Below, in pieces: positions 36,433 through 46,177 of a DNA stretch of 64,000 bases (the first letter of the stretch is position 1; the number at the start of each line of letters is the position of its first letter). The position numbers were made by a program, and so were the translations under genes. The notes below the pieces were generated by a model. It was not told where the DNA came from, did no database searches, and saw nothing but the letters and a program-made list of their open reading frames with translations. The stretch is from Leptotrichia hofstadii (lineage in GTDB: Bacteria > Fusobacteriota > Fusobacteriia > Fusobacteriales > Leptotrichiaceae), in contig NZ_AP019823.1 in the NCBI RefSeq assembly GCF_007990525.1, positions 744,001 through 808,000 on the forward strand, in the 5' to 3' direction.

Positions 36433-39348
36433 ATGTCTAAAAAAAATGAAGAAATAACAATGCCACAAGCATATATAGGAAATCAGATTCATATATGGTG
36501 TGAGAGAGGTGAATTTGGGCAACCATTAAATGTAACAAATAATAAGAATGTTACAATTCAAGGAATGAAAATTGCTACTGAAGGGGATAATACAGTAGGA
36601 GAAAATATTACAATTGGAGAAGATGGAACTGTATTTGGAAATTGTGAGAAAGGAGGGAAATGCCAACTATGTTTTGGACAAAAAATAAAATGGGAAGAAG
36701 TAAATGACAATGTAACAGTTGGAAATTTTAAAACATTAAATGGAGCGAGCTTCTTTAGATGCCCATACCATAGTGATGAAATGATAAAAATTTCGGAACA
36801 TAATCAAAATCAGTTTGATGGGAAAAAAGCTCGGGAAGATGCAATGCAGGAAAGTGAAAAAACACCAAATCCAGCAGAATTAATAAAAATGCTATGGGAT
36901 TGTATAAAAAATCCAGAGTTTTGGAAAGCAATGCGTGATGAAATAGGAAAAGAATTAGGACATTTAAAAGAGTTGTTTGATTTTCAGGGGCAAAAAGGGA
37001 ATGAAATTTTACAAAATTTTGATAAATTTATGGAAAATCCTAATCTTGAAACTTTTGGATCTTTATTAAAATCAACAGGAGGACTTTTATTAGAAAGTTC
37101 TGGAATGGGAATACGAGGAACTGTAGCAATTTCAGAAGCATTAGGAAACAAAGTTCAAGAGTTGTTAAAACAGGGTGTTCCCAAAGAAAGCATTAAAGAA
37201 CAGATGCTTTCGTTTGCAGAAGAAAGTGTGGACAATTATGTAGATCAAATGTATGTCGGCACTGATAGGAGATTATCTCCAGAAACAGATAAGTGGCTTA
37301 GAGATACCTATAAACAAATTGTATTGGGAGAAGGTGCTAAAAATAGTACCTTTGTAGGTTCTGGGATTGAAATAGGATTAGGAAGTGTTCCTGAAATAGC
37401 AGTAATTATGGATGCTAGAGATCTTGCTATTAACTTAACTGAAGATGATTTTTGGGGACAGGTTTATTCTTTTTTAGGACTTTTGGGAAGTTTGGGAGAT
37501 CTTATAAAGAAATCACCTAAATTATTGAATAAAATAAAAGATTTACTGCAAAAATTAGACAAATTTGCGGATGCTAATAGAGGACAAAGTAAACTATTAG
37601 ATGCCATTGCTGATGGGACAAGGGCTGGTATAAAAGGTGTGAAGGCAGCTAGAGAATTAAAGGCTGCAACTAAAGCGAGATTAATACAAGCAATAGCAAC
37701 TTTGATTCCTGCTAAAATGATAGTTGCCAAAATGAAAAAAATTGAATATTTTCTACAGTACCTGTTGTGTAAATTAACTAAAAATGGTTGTTTTATTGCT
37801 GGAACATTAGTGAAAACAGAAAATGGATATAAAAAAATAGAAGAGATTCAGATAGGAGATAAAGTTTATACTCTGAATTTGAAAAACAAGAAATTTGAGT
37901 ATAAAAAAGTTTTATATACTTTAAAAAACTATACAGAAACAATTAGAACTTTGAAGTTTAAAAATAATGTTAAAGTAAATTCTACAATTGATCATAAATA
38001 TTATAAGTTAAATGTAGGTTTTATAGAAGCTGGTCAATTAAAAATAGGAGATATTATTTTAAATGATAATTTTAAAGGAACAAAAATAATTGATATTAAA
38101 GATGAAACTTTTTTTGAAAAAGAAGTTTATAATCTTTATATTGAAGACAATCATAATTATTTTGTAACAAAATTAGGGTTATTAGTTCACAATGAAGCAA
38201 AAAGTTATGAAGAATTTGAAGAATGGTTAAGAGATTTTATCAAAGAAATGATGGAAAGAAAAAATACAGGGAAACATAGAAATACAGTTACATTAGAAGA
38301 TAAAATGAATGCCATAAAAAAATGTTTTACAAGTGAAACAAAAATTTTAGGTTTAGAGAACAAAAATATTTCTCAAATAGAACTTTATGACAAAGTATAC
38401 TCTTTTGATGAAGAAAAAAATAAAATTGAGTTAAAGCAAGTAGTTAATTTATTTAAGCATAAAACAAATAGTACGATAGAATTATTTCTAAGTAATGGTG
38501 AAAAAATAAGTACAACGAAGGAACATAAATTTTATATACAAAATAAATATATTATTGCAGAAGATATAAAATTGGATACAAAACTATTTACAGTAAATAA
38601 TGTAGAAATAAAATTATTGGAAAAACGAGAAATTTTTTATGAAAAAGAAATTTTTGTTTATAATTTTGAAGTTGAAGGAAATCATAATTATTTTGTTGGA
38701 GAAAATGGAATTTTAGTTCATAATGAAAAAGAATTTTTTGATGAAAATAATCTAGATAAATTATTTGATGGTGAGAAATTAACACCTCTTGGACGTGAAC
38801 TTAAAGATAATAAGCCGAAAGGTTCTCCTGAAATAAAAGAATGGATAGAAAGACATTCTGAAAATAATCCAAAAAAATATAATAAAGGTGGATTTTTTGC
38901 AGTATCAGATGATAGAACAAAATATTTATATGGTTGGGATGATAATGGAGATATAACTTTAGGTATGGTGGATGTGAATGATGGTTATACAACAATTTCT
39001 GGTCATATAGGAGATCCTATTAAAGTTCCTTATGCTTCAAGAAATCATAATCGAGATTTTGGAAAATTCGCTGAAGATATAAGAGAAAATACAAAAAAAA
39101 TTATAGAAAAAGACGGTATTAATTTAGCTGAATCTAAAAATGAAATATATTTAAAATTAACCCAAAGTGACAAAGATGATATTATTGATTATTTAAGAGA
39201 AGAAGGCATTGTTATACATCATGCAAGAGACAACAGAGATTTTGATTATACTTTTGAAATGCAAGAAACAAAAAGGCATAATGCTAACAAAGGTGGTGTG
39301 GCACATAAAGGGCCACAGGCATTAGATGGAATGAAAAGAGGAGAATAA
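36433..39348 (+). CDS. DUF4280 effector with two HINT domains and HNH-type toxin
   Basis: The product has 971 residues. Residues about 10-120 are the DUF4280/PAAR-like tip with paired cysteines (GNCEKGGKCQLCFG). A helical middle region follows. HINT domain 1 runs from Cys453 (CFIAGTLVKTENGYKKIEEI) to the final His-Asn at 587. HINT domain 2 runs from Cys631 (CFTSETKILG) to His-Asn at 764, both ending L-V-H-N. The C-terminus has IHHARDN, then FEMQETKRHN and a KGGVAHKGP stretch, in line with WHH/LHH-type HNH nucleases. The toxin part is the last 200 residues. Two complete HINT modules in one effector are unusual. Confidence 0.85.
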   Translation: MSKKNEEITMPQAYIGNQIHIWCERGEFGQPLNVTNNKNVTIQGMKIATEGDNTVGENITIGEDGTVFGNCEKGGKCQLCFGQKIKWEEVNDNVTVGNFKTLNGASFFRCPYHSDEMIKISEHNQNQFDGKKAREDAMQESEKTPNPAELIKMLWDCIKNPEFWKAMRDEIGKELGHLKELFDFQGQKGNEILQNFDKFMENPNLETFGSLLKSTGGLLLESSGMGIRGTVAISEALGNKVQELLKQGVPKESIKEQMLSFAEESVDNYVDQMYVGTDRRLSPETDKWLRDTYKQIVLGEGAKNSTFVGSGIEIGLGSVPEIAVIMDARDLAINLTEDDFWGQVYSFLGLLGSLGDLIKKSPKLLNKIKDLLQKLDKFADANRGQSKLLDAIADGTRAGIKGVKAARELKAATKARLIQAIATLIPAKMIVAKMKKIEYFLQYLLCKLTKNGCFIAGTLVKTENGYKKIEEIQIGDKVYTLNLKNKKFEYKKVLYTLKNYTETIRTLKFKNNVKVNSTIDHKYYKLNVGFIEAGQLKIGDIILNDNFKGTKIIDIKDETFFEKEVYNLYIEDNHNYFVTKLGLLVHNEAKSYEEFEEWLRDFIKEMMERKNTGKHRNTVTLEDKMNAIKKCFTSETKILGLENKNISQIELYDKVYSFDEEKNKIELKQVVNLFKHKTNSTIELFLSNGEKISTTKEHKFYIQNKYIIAEDIKLDTKLFTVNNVEIKLLEKREIFYEKEIFVYNFEVEGNHNYFVGENGILVHNEKEFFDENNLDKLFDGEKLTPLGRELKDNKPKGSPEIKEWIERHSENNPKKYNKGGFFAVSDDRTKYLYGWDDNGDITLGMVDVNDGYTTISGHIGDPIKVPYASRNHNRDFGKFAEDIRENTKKIIEKDGINLAESKNEIYLKLTQSDKDDIIDYLREEGIVIHHARDNRDFDYTFEMQETKRHNANKGGVAHKGPQALDGMKRGE

Positions 39349-39349
39349 A

Positions 39350-39940
39350 ATGGAAATGAATAAAGAATTGAATTTTATAATAAGTAAGAAGTATATAGAA
39401 AAAAGAACAGAAAAAAGTAAATATTTCACAGAAGAATTTTTTAAAAAATGTGGAATTAAAAAATATAGATATTTATTAGAAGATTATAATTTTATTGAGT
39501 TTAATGACGCTACTTATTGTAGAAAAGGAGAAAATAAAAATCCTGAAGAAGATTATTATATTGATGGTTTATGGTTAAAAGATAAAAATGTTGAATCTAA
39601 ATTAAATTTTCTTATGGAATTGGATGAATATTATCAGGAAACGGGGGAATATGAAAAATTAGGAAGACCTGATTATTATTTAACAGATAATTTAGTACCA
39701 TTTTCAGGATTATGTGACTACATATTTATTGATAAGACTACATCAAAAATATGGACTGCAATTCAAGATGAAGACTTATCAAATATGATGGAAACAATAT
39801 ACAACTGGGAGCTAATAGCAGATAATTTTGATGAATTTATAGATAAATTATATTATATTCCAGATGAAGACACAAAAGAAAGAATTAGTGAAGAACAAGT
39901 AAGAAATTTAATTGATGTGTTATCAAAAAAAGAAAAATAA
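39350..39940 (+). CDS. SUKH/SMI1-like immunity protein
   Basis: This 196-residue acidic protein starts two bases after the toxin stop. The C-terminal half has NLVPFSGLCDYIFIDKTTSK, then an IWTAIQDED strand and IADNFDEFIDKLYYIP, the pattern of SUKH (SMI1/KNR4) immunity proteins, in which a loop shows a cytosolic fold binding nuclease toxins. It is the likely antidote to the HNH-type toxin encoded just upstream. Confidence 0.7.
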   Translation: MEMNKELNFIISKKYIEKRTEKSKYFTEEFFKKCGIKKYRYLLEDYNFIEFNDATYCRKGENKNPEEDYYIDGLWLKDKNVESKLNFLMELDEYYQETGEYEKLGRPDYYLTDNLVPFSGLCDYIFIDKTTSKIWTAIQDEDLSNMMETIYNWELIADNFDEFIDKLYYIPDEDTKERISEEQVRNLIDVLSKKEK

Positions 39941-39954
39941 AATTATTGATTAAG

Positions 39955-39979
39955 GTACTGTAAATTTAAATTACAGTAC
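39955..39979. other. Intergenic palindrome (hairpin) between immunity and MORN genes
   Basis: GTACTGTAA at 39955-39963 is perfectly repeated in inverse at 39971-39979 with a seven-base A/T loop. No uninterrupted T run follows (CTCTTACTT), so a terminator is doubtful. It may be an mRNA processing or stability element, or an operator. Confidence 0.55.
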
Positions 39980-40001
39980 TCTTACTTGAAAGAAGGAAAA
40001 A

Positions 40002-41243
40002 ATGGAAATAAAAAGAGCGAATTATAATCAAAAAGTAGGAGAAATTTTTAATATAAAAGAAATAGATGGACAGTTAGTTTTATTTGATGATAATGAAATT
40101 AGATATAATGGGAAATTAGAATTAGAGTATGAAAATGGGCAACTACATTCTGAAGGAATGATAAGATTAGGGTTAAAAGATGGGCAGTGGAAAACTTATT
40201 ATCAAAATAATCAAGTAAAAATAATTGAAAATTTTATATTAGGAAAAAGAGAAGGGATGTATGAAGAATTTTATAAAGAAAATATCAAAAAATTGGAATT
40301 GAATTATAAAAATGACGTTTTTTATGGAAAATATAAAAGATATTTCAAAACAGGAGAAATTGAATTAGAAGGATTTTATAGAGATGGCTTAAAAGAAGGA
40401 AAATGGATAAGTTATCATCAAAATGGAAATATTTATTCTAAAGCTAACTATGTTCATGATAAAATTGAAGGAAAAAGCATAATTTATTCGGAAAGCGGAA
40501 ATAAAAAATATGAATTAAATTTTGTTAATGGTAAAAAGAATGGAGAGATGAAAGAGTTCTTAGAAAATGGTAATTTAAAATTAGTTGGAAATTATAAAGA
40601 TGATTTTGAGGAAGGAAATTGGTTTGAGTATAATGAAGAAACGGGAAAAATAAAAGAAAAATATGAAATGAAAAATAATAAAAAAAATGGAATTTACAAA
40701 ATTTATTATACTAATTTTGATGAAAAAGAAATAACTAATCAAGAAAATATTGATGAAACAGGAGTTATTTATGAAATTTATAATATGAAAAATGATAAGG
40801 AAGAAGGTGAATATAAACAATTTTATTTAAATGGAAAATTAAGAGAAAAAAAATTTTTTAAAGATGGAAAAATTGAAGGAAAAAGATATTTTTTTCCAGA
40901 AAATGAAAATTTTGTTTATGAAAGTTTATATGAAAATAATAAATTAATAAATGAAAAAAGATATTATAATAATAAAGAAAAGAAAGTTTTTTCAGAAGAG
41001 TTTTTTAAATATAACGGGAAAAATATTTTTAGAGTTATTTACCATTTTGATAAAAAATTAAATATAATAAGGAAAAATATATTTTTGAATAAAAACCTTT
41101 TAGAACAAATAGAATATGATGAAAATGGAAATATTATTTATTCTAAAAAATACAGAAAAAGATTTTCTAGTGAAGAAGAACTAGAATTTGATTTAGAAGC
41201 AGAAAAAAACTTTTTGAAATCTTTAATTACTTACCAAAAATAA
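40002..41243 (+). CDS. MORN/YwqK-repeat protein, probably frameshifted at its 3' end
   Basis: In the 413 residues as read, about ten repeats of the YwqK/MORN type (such as YKRYFKTGEIELEGFYRDGL and NGNIYSKANYVHDKIEG) fill residues 35-390. The frame ends shortly after an A7 tract at 41203-41209. In the next frame the coding continues without a break through LFEIFNYLPKIKQGKDVEKL into the ORF ending at 41848. The likely original gene runs 40002-41848 and matches the plan of the protein at 28029 (MORN repeats plus C-terminal domain). Confidence 0.7.
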   Translation: MEIKRANYNQKVGEIFNIKEIDGQLVLFDDNEIRYNGKLELEYENGQLHSEGMIRLGLKDGQWKTYYQNNQVKIIENFILGKREGMYEEFYKENIKKLELNYKNDVFYGKYKRYFKTGEIELEGFYRDGLKEGKWISYHQNGNIYSKANYVHDKIEGKSIIYSESGNKKYELNFVNGKKNGEMKEFLENGNLKLVGNYKDDFEEGNWFEYNEETGKIKEKYEMKNNKKNGIYKIYYTNFDEKEITNQENIDETGVIYEIYNMKNDKEEGEYKQFYLNGKLREKKFFKDGKIEGKRYFFPENENFVYESLYENNKLINEKRYYNNKEKKVFSEEFFKYNGKNIFRVIYHFDKKLNIIRKNIFLNKNLLEQIEYDENGNIIYSKKYRKRFSSEEELEFDLEAEKNFLKSLITYQK

Positions 41244-41848
41244 AGCAGGGAAAAGATGTTGAAAAATTAAAATTAGAGAATATATTGCAAAGAGTAAGAC
41301 AAATAGATAAAGATGAAATGCTTAGAAGAATAAAAGATTATCTAAAAGAAAATAAAATAGAAATGGTAAAATTTAATGACGGTTCATTGAGGACAAATGA
41401 ACATGTCCTGGAATTTTTTGAAGAAAATTTGAATAAATATGTAGAAATTGAGAGAAAGAAAAATAATATTGAAAAAAAAGAAGAAATGGTTTTGGATAAA
41501 ATAAGTGATGATGATAGAAAAATCTTGATACAACCTAAAGAAACAAAGATAACACAAGAACAGATTACTAAAAAAGAAGCCGATAAAAAATTTGATGAAA
41601 CACGAAACTGGCTAGGTTCAAGAACAGAAAGAACTTTGTACAAAGGCAGTGTATTTCCAGTAAGCAGGTTTATCGAAAGGATAAAAGACTTTGATACAGA
41701 TTTAAAAGAAAGGGTGTACAGGTTTATAGATTCGTATACAAAGGATTGGATAAGCACAATAACATTTGATACAGGAGAAACATATGAGTTGGAGGAAGCG
41801 TTGAAGAAGTTCAGGGAAATAATGGGATTGCCTAAAGAAGAAAAGTAA
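41244..41848 (+). CDS. C-terminal domain of the MORN protein, displaced by a frameshift
   Basis: The frame is open through 41210-41848. Formal starts are the TTG at 41285 and the ATG at 41318, neither with a good ribosome binding site. It holds two copies of the short locus domain: one ending VKFNDGSLRTNEHVLEFFEE and a second near the end with ITFDTGETYELEEALKKF. In between is a Lys/Glu-rich linker. If the A7 tract change is real, this part is not made or is made only by slippage. Confidence 0.55.
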
Positions 41849-41928
41849 AAAAATCAATAATAGGATAAAATAAAAATGAAAGAAGTCTAAAAAATAAATT
41901 GCTAAAAATGAAGTGAGAGGAAGAGAAA

Positions 41929-43173
41929 ATGGATAAAAAAAGTTTAGAGAATTTACTGAAGTCACGGGCATTAGAAAATATGTCGGATGAAGAGAAGGTG
42001 GCAATAAATCATGCAAGTTTTGAATTACTGCAGGAGCAGCATGAAAGAGTGAGTTCACTTATTGAGAGGGTTGCGGATTCACTAAATGGGGAAGTTATAG
42101 ATTATAAAATTGGAACTGTGTTGCTGGACAGGGAGGAAGTGAGACTTTTTGAAAGGGAGATTTCTCCGATGTTTTTGAGTGATTTAAATAAGAAGGTTTC
42201 AAAAATACTGTTCGACGAGAATACTGAAGAAGAAAGGGTGTATAAGACTGTATTTCTTGATATGCCTTATGAAAAGTTGAAGAAAATTGATGAGGAAAAA
42301 ATAGATGGGGAAGCAACAGATGAATTTGGAAACAAATATAAGGTTGGGTTTAGGTTGGTTAAAGAGGAGAAGTATATAAAAAAATTGAGGGAAATGTCTG
42401 AAGTTATACAGAGAAATAATATAAAATGGGAAAATATTTATTGTCCTTTTGCATATAAGGCATTTTCGCTAATAGTAGAAGATTTTTCAGAGAGTATAAA
42501 TAACATAGAGAATTTTGATAAAGTAAATATAAAAGTGGATTTTCCTGAAGAAATAAGGAAAAGTATGATAGAAAAAATATTGTGCTGGAATATAAATGAA
42601 GAAACTGAATACCCTGAAATATTGGTGCGTCCATCGGAGGAACAGATTTATTATGAACATATATTGGAAGAAAGAGATGAGAATGTGCTTGTGGACAAAA
42701 GTACAAGAAATTTTGAATTTTTATACAGAGATGGGGAGTTTATAAAGATAATAACAAGCAATATAAAGTATGAAAGATTAAAACTTTATTTTATAAAAAA
42801 TATTGATTTTAACTTTGCAAAAAAAGTTAGACTGTATGGAAATATAAAAAAATATAATAGGCAAAATAATCAGAATACTGAAATGGTTTTAATATTAAGA
42901 AGCATAGCGGAAATGAATAATGTATTACAGCAATATGAAGTATTTGATGATTACAGTATAGAGGGATTTTCTGATAAAAATAGCAAGATTATTGAAACAT
43001 ATGATTTACAAATTAAGAATAGGGATGAGTTTTTATTGAAAAATAAAAGAAAAAGATTGTATTTGAGATTGAAATATGTAAAATCTAAATATAGTTCGGA
43101 TATAATTAGCTTTATGAAAGGAGTTTTGGAAGAATATCTAGTAGATTGCGACTGCATATTTACTGAGTTCTAA
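41929..43173 (+). CDS. Unknown structural protein, paralogue of the next gene
   Basis: The 414-residue soluble acidic protein has no signal peptide. It shares an arrangement with the product of 43174: a segment NNIKWENIYCPFAYKAFSLI followed by KVDFPEEIRKSMIEKILCWN, a beta-rich centre with a repeated hairpin, and an alpha/beta C-terminus ending ISFMKGVLEEYLVDCDCIF. No known family is certain. Paired large proteins beside vgrG genes would suit baseplate wedge components, but this is inference. AGAGGAAG precedes the ATG. Confidence 0.6.
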   Translation: MDKKSLENLLKSRALENMSDEEKVAINHASFELLQEQHERVSSLIERVADSLNGEVIDYKIGTVLLDREEVRLFEREISPMFLSDLNKKVSKILFDENTEEERVYKTVFLDMPYEKLKKIDEEKIDGEATDEFGNKYKVGFRLVKEEKYIKKLREMSEVIQRNNIKWENIYCPFAYKAFSLIVEDFSESINNIENFDKVNIKVDFPEEIRKSMIEKILCWNINEETEYPEILVRPSEEQIYYEHILEERDENVLVDKSTRNFEFLYRDGEFIKIITSNIKYERLKLYFIKNIDFNFAKKVRLYGNIKKYNRQNNQNTEMVLILRSIAEMNNVLQQYEVFDDYSIEGFSDKNSKIIETYDLQIKNRDEFLLKNKRKRLYLRLKYVKSKYSSDIISFMKGVLEEYLVDCDCIFTEF

Positions 43174-44445
43174 TTGAAAATTATGGAAAAGATAGAAGAA
43201 TTGCTGGAAAAATCATTGGTAAAACTTGTGGATGAAAAGGACAGGGTTTATTTGAGGGAAGAAATAAACGAATTTTATAATTATTTTATGGAAAAAATAA
43301 ATTTGGATATGAGTGATGTGGAAAAGGTTGTGGAAAAGTATTTTGACAACAAAAAGGAATATCCGATATACACGATTCCTATTCATAAAGATGAAATAGC
43401 GGAATATGACGATGAAATGAGTCCAGTTTCTCTGGAACTTGAAAATGTCGAAAAAGATGAGCATATATTGGAAGAAATTTTAATAACATCAGACAATAAA
43501 AATTTGAAAAATGTAGAAAATAAACTATATTCTGCGACAGTAAAAATAAATAATGAGGAATATAAATTTAAGGTAAGATTAAAAAATACAGATAAATATG
43601 TAAAAAAGGAAAAAGAGCTTTATGAAATGTATGAAACAAATAAAATTCGTTGGAAGCCATTTATAATGCCATATAATACGAAATTTTACAATGTAATCTT
43701 AAAACTGGAAGATAATAAAGAACTTGATGAAAAGATATTGAAAAATATAAATCTTGGGGAGATAAATTATGAGTTTCCTGAAATAGAAAATGAATATTTT
43801 AGGGATTATGTCCTTATGTGGAATGTATTTGAGAATAACATAACGACAAATACTTATCTGCTGAGGGAAGATGAGGGAATGTATGTACATCAGACAACGA
43901 TACTGCAAGAAGGACAGACGTTTATAAATACAAAAGACAGCAAAGGAGCAATAACCGAGATAATTTTTAAAGAAAATGGAATAGTGGAAATAAATTCAAA
44001 ACTAAAAAATATAGAAAACTGGTCAACTTTAACAGTAAAAAATATTCGTAGTGAAAACAGGTACAATGAACAGAAATTTGAATTAATATCAAATAAAATG
44101 AATAAAAATATGCTTAACAGAATTAGACAAAAATATAAAAATAGAATTAGAAGTGAACTGGAGATATATAGATTGGCAAATGCTTATGAATATTTAGGAG
44201 AAATAAAATTAAAAAGAGTCGAAGTAAATGGATATTTAAAAGAATTTGATTATTTTGAAAATAAATATGGATATGTAGTTGATGAAATATCAAGGGAAAT
44301 CGCAAAAACATTTTCAAAGGATAAGCTTGTTATTACGATAGATTTTCCTGAAAATATGACTTTTAAACAGGATAAGATAGACTATTTCTGTTCTGTAATA
44401 AACTTTTTCTTTCCAGAATATGAAATTATAGTAAAGTTTTCTTAA
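43174..44445 (+). CDS. Unknown structural protein, paralogue of the preceding gene
   Basis: The 423-residue product shows NKIRWKPFIMPYNTKFYNVI and INYEFPEIENEYFRDYVLMW, which correspond to the matching segments in the previous product. It ends ITIDFPENMTF with FCSVINFFFPEYEIIVKFS, a phage-baseplate-like C-terminal pattern also hinted at in the product of 50991. The frame opens directly after the previous stop with TTG 43174; ATG 43183 is an alternative. The tight junction indicates co-translation. Baseplate membership is inferred. Confidence 0.58.
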   Translation: MKIMEKIEELLEKSLVKLVDEKDRVYLREEINEFYNYFMEKINLDMSDVEKVVEKYFDNKKEYPIYTIPIHKDEIAEYDDEMSPVSLELENVEKDEHILEEILITSDNKNLKNVENKLYSATVKINNEEYKFKVRLKNTDKYVKKEKELYEMYETNKIRWKPFIMPYNTKFYNVILKLEDNKELDEKILKNINLGEINYEFPEIENEYFRDYVLMWNVFENNITTNTYLLREDEGMYVHQTTILQEGQTFINTKDSKGAITEIIFKENGIVEINSKLKNIENWSTLTVKNIRSENRYNEQKFELISNKMNKNMLNRIRQKYKNRIRSELEIYRLANAYEYLGEIKLKRVEVNGYLKEFDYFENKYGYVVDEISREIAKTFSKDKLVITIDFPENMTFKQDKIDYFCSVINFFFPEYEIIVKFS

Positions 44446-44494
44446 ATTTTTTGAGAATAAGTAATAATTAAGAATAAAAAAGGAGTGATATGAA

Positions 44495-46165
44495 ATGAAC
44501 AGTATCTTGCAAAATCAGAAACCAGTAGAATTTTTTTCAGCAGAAAGAATAAAAATAGAAATTGATGGGCAGCAAATATTGTGGAGGGATATGACTTTAA
44601 AAATAGATTCAAGAATTGGGGAGCATACTGTTGGGAAAATAAAGTACATAGCTTCTTTACAGCAGATAAATATTTACGATGCCGCAATAGACAAGGATGA
44701 TGATATTAAAATTATTATTTCTGGAAGAAGTAATATTTCCAATGAAAATGGGGATTCCAATGATAAAATATTTTTAAATGGAATAATTGACGATATTAAA
44801 CTTTCTGAAATTAAGACAGGCTCTTTAGTAGTGGAAATTACCTGTATTTCTAAAAGCATTATTCTTGACAGGATACCAAGATACCGTTCATTTCAGGATC
44901 CTTCATTAACTTATTCGGCAATAGCTGAAGAAATTAATAAAAATTATGGGGCAAATGGAGAAAAAATAATAAGCGTGGGAGAAGATATGAAAGAAGTCCC
45001 AAGAATGACAATCCAGTATAATGAAACAGACTGGGAATATCTAAAAAGACTGGCTTCATATACAGGACAGCCAGTAATGCCTTATTATGATAAAGTCCTA
45101 GTTGGATTTTTGAAAAATCAGGCTGTGCAGACACCGAATACAACATATTCCCAATATGGAAAAAGCAAGAAAAATAAAAGAACAATGTATAAAATAACAG
45201 GAACAGAAGTATATCCTGTTTCAACCCCAATAAAATTAAAGACTAGAAACAGGGCAGGCGGAGAAGAAACTGAAAACGATTATTACGTTATAGAAAGCAG
45301 AATATATAACGAAGGAAATACCTTAAAATGTGAATACACACTTGGAAAACAGACAGACTACTTTGTAGATCCAATACCGCATGAAAAGATAAGAGGAGCC
45401 GTAATAGAGGCGAGAACAGTACATATTGCAAGAACAGATGAAAGCAAGAGTAATCATGGAAGAAATGATGGAAGTTCGGATAATCTTGAGGGAAGAGCAA
45501 TTGGAGCAAAACCGCTTAATAAATATATAGAACAGACTGAAAATAATCAGAATGAAAATGTAAAAGAAAGAGTTAAAGCAAGTGATATAGCCGTAATGAC
45601 ATTAAATTTAACGGAAGGATTGCTAAAATTGGGAGAAAATGGGCAGTCGTTTGAGGATAAATATGCTGGGAAAAGTTATTTTCCTTATATAACTCCATAT
45701 AGTCAAAGTAATACAGGATTTACACCAGCACCAGAAGTAAATGATAGGGTAGCACTTTATTTTCCAAACGGGAATGAAACACAGGCAATAGTGCTGGGTG
45801 CGGTTAATAATGATGGGAATGGTAGGTTTACTGATGTGGCTAATAGGAATTACCATGTTGGAGATTCGGACTTTAATATGATGTTAGCGAAAGATAAACT
45901 TTCAACAATAGCAGAAAGTTCAATTTCTCATACATCGAAGACCATATCCGAAAATGCAGATACTATTTTTGAAAGTGCAAAAAATATTGTAAATATTTCT
46001 GATGAATATTTGGAAATTATAGAAAAAGAAAAAATGATAATTGCTTCTGATATATCTCAAGTTGCACAAAATAAAACAAATATTATATCAAATGGAGATA
46101 CAGAAATAACTTCAGACGGCTTTTCTGTAATAAATGGTGGTATAAATGTACTTCTTAATAAGTAG
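44495..46165 (+). CDS. vgrG: VgrG-like spike protein 3
   Basis: The 556-residue product has the usual gp27-like start with RIPRYRSFQDPSLTYSAIAE and an OB-fold near residues 360-440. The tail differs from copies 1 and 2: after RNYHVGDSDFNM there is a short Ser/Ile/Glu-rich heptad-like stretch (HTSKTISENADTIFES) and the end SNGDTEITSDGFSVINGG. The same tail type is in copy 4. AAGGAGTGATATGAAATG gives the start; an earlier in-line ATG stops at once. It heads cassette 3. Confidence 0.92.
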   Translation: MNSILQNQKPVEFFSAERIKIEIDGQQILWRDMTLKIDSRIGEHTVGKIKYIASLQQINIYDAAIDKDDDIKIIISGRSNISNENGDSNDKIFLNGIIDDIKLSEIKTGSLVVEITCISKSIILDRIPRYRSFQDPSLTYSAIAEEINKNYGANGEKIISVGEDMKEVPRMTIQYNETDWEYLKRLASYTGQPVMPYYDKVLVGFLKNQAVQTPNTTYSQYGKSKKNKRTMYKITGTEVYPVSTPIKLKTRNRAGGEETENDYYVIESRIYNEGNTLKCEYTLGKQTDYFVDPIPHEKIRGAVIEARTVHIARTDESKSNHGRNDGSSDNLEGRAIGAKPLNKYIEQTENNQNENVKERVKASDIAVMTLNLTEGLLKLGENGQSFEDKYAGKSYFPYITPYSQSNTGFTPAPEVNDRVALYFPNGNETQAIVLGAVNNDGNGRFTDVANRNYHVGDSDFNMMLAKDKLSTIAESSISHTSKTISENADTIFESAKNIVNISDEYLEIIEKEKMIIASDISQVAQNKTNIISNGDTEITSDGFSVINGGINVLLNK

Positions 46166-46177
46166 AAAGGATTTTTT

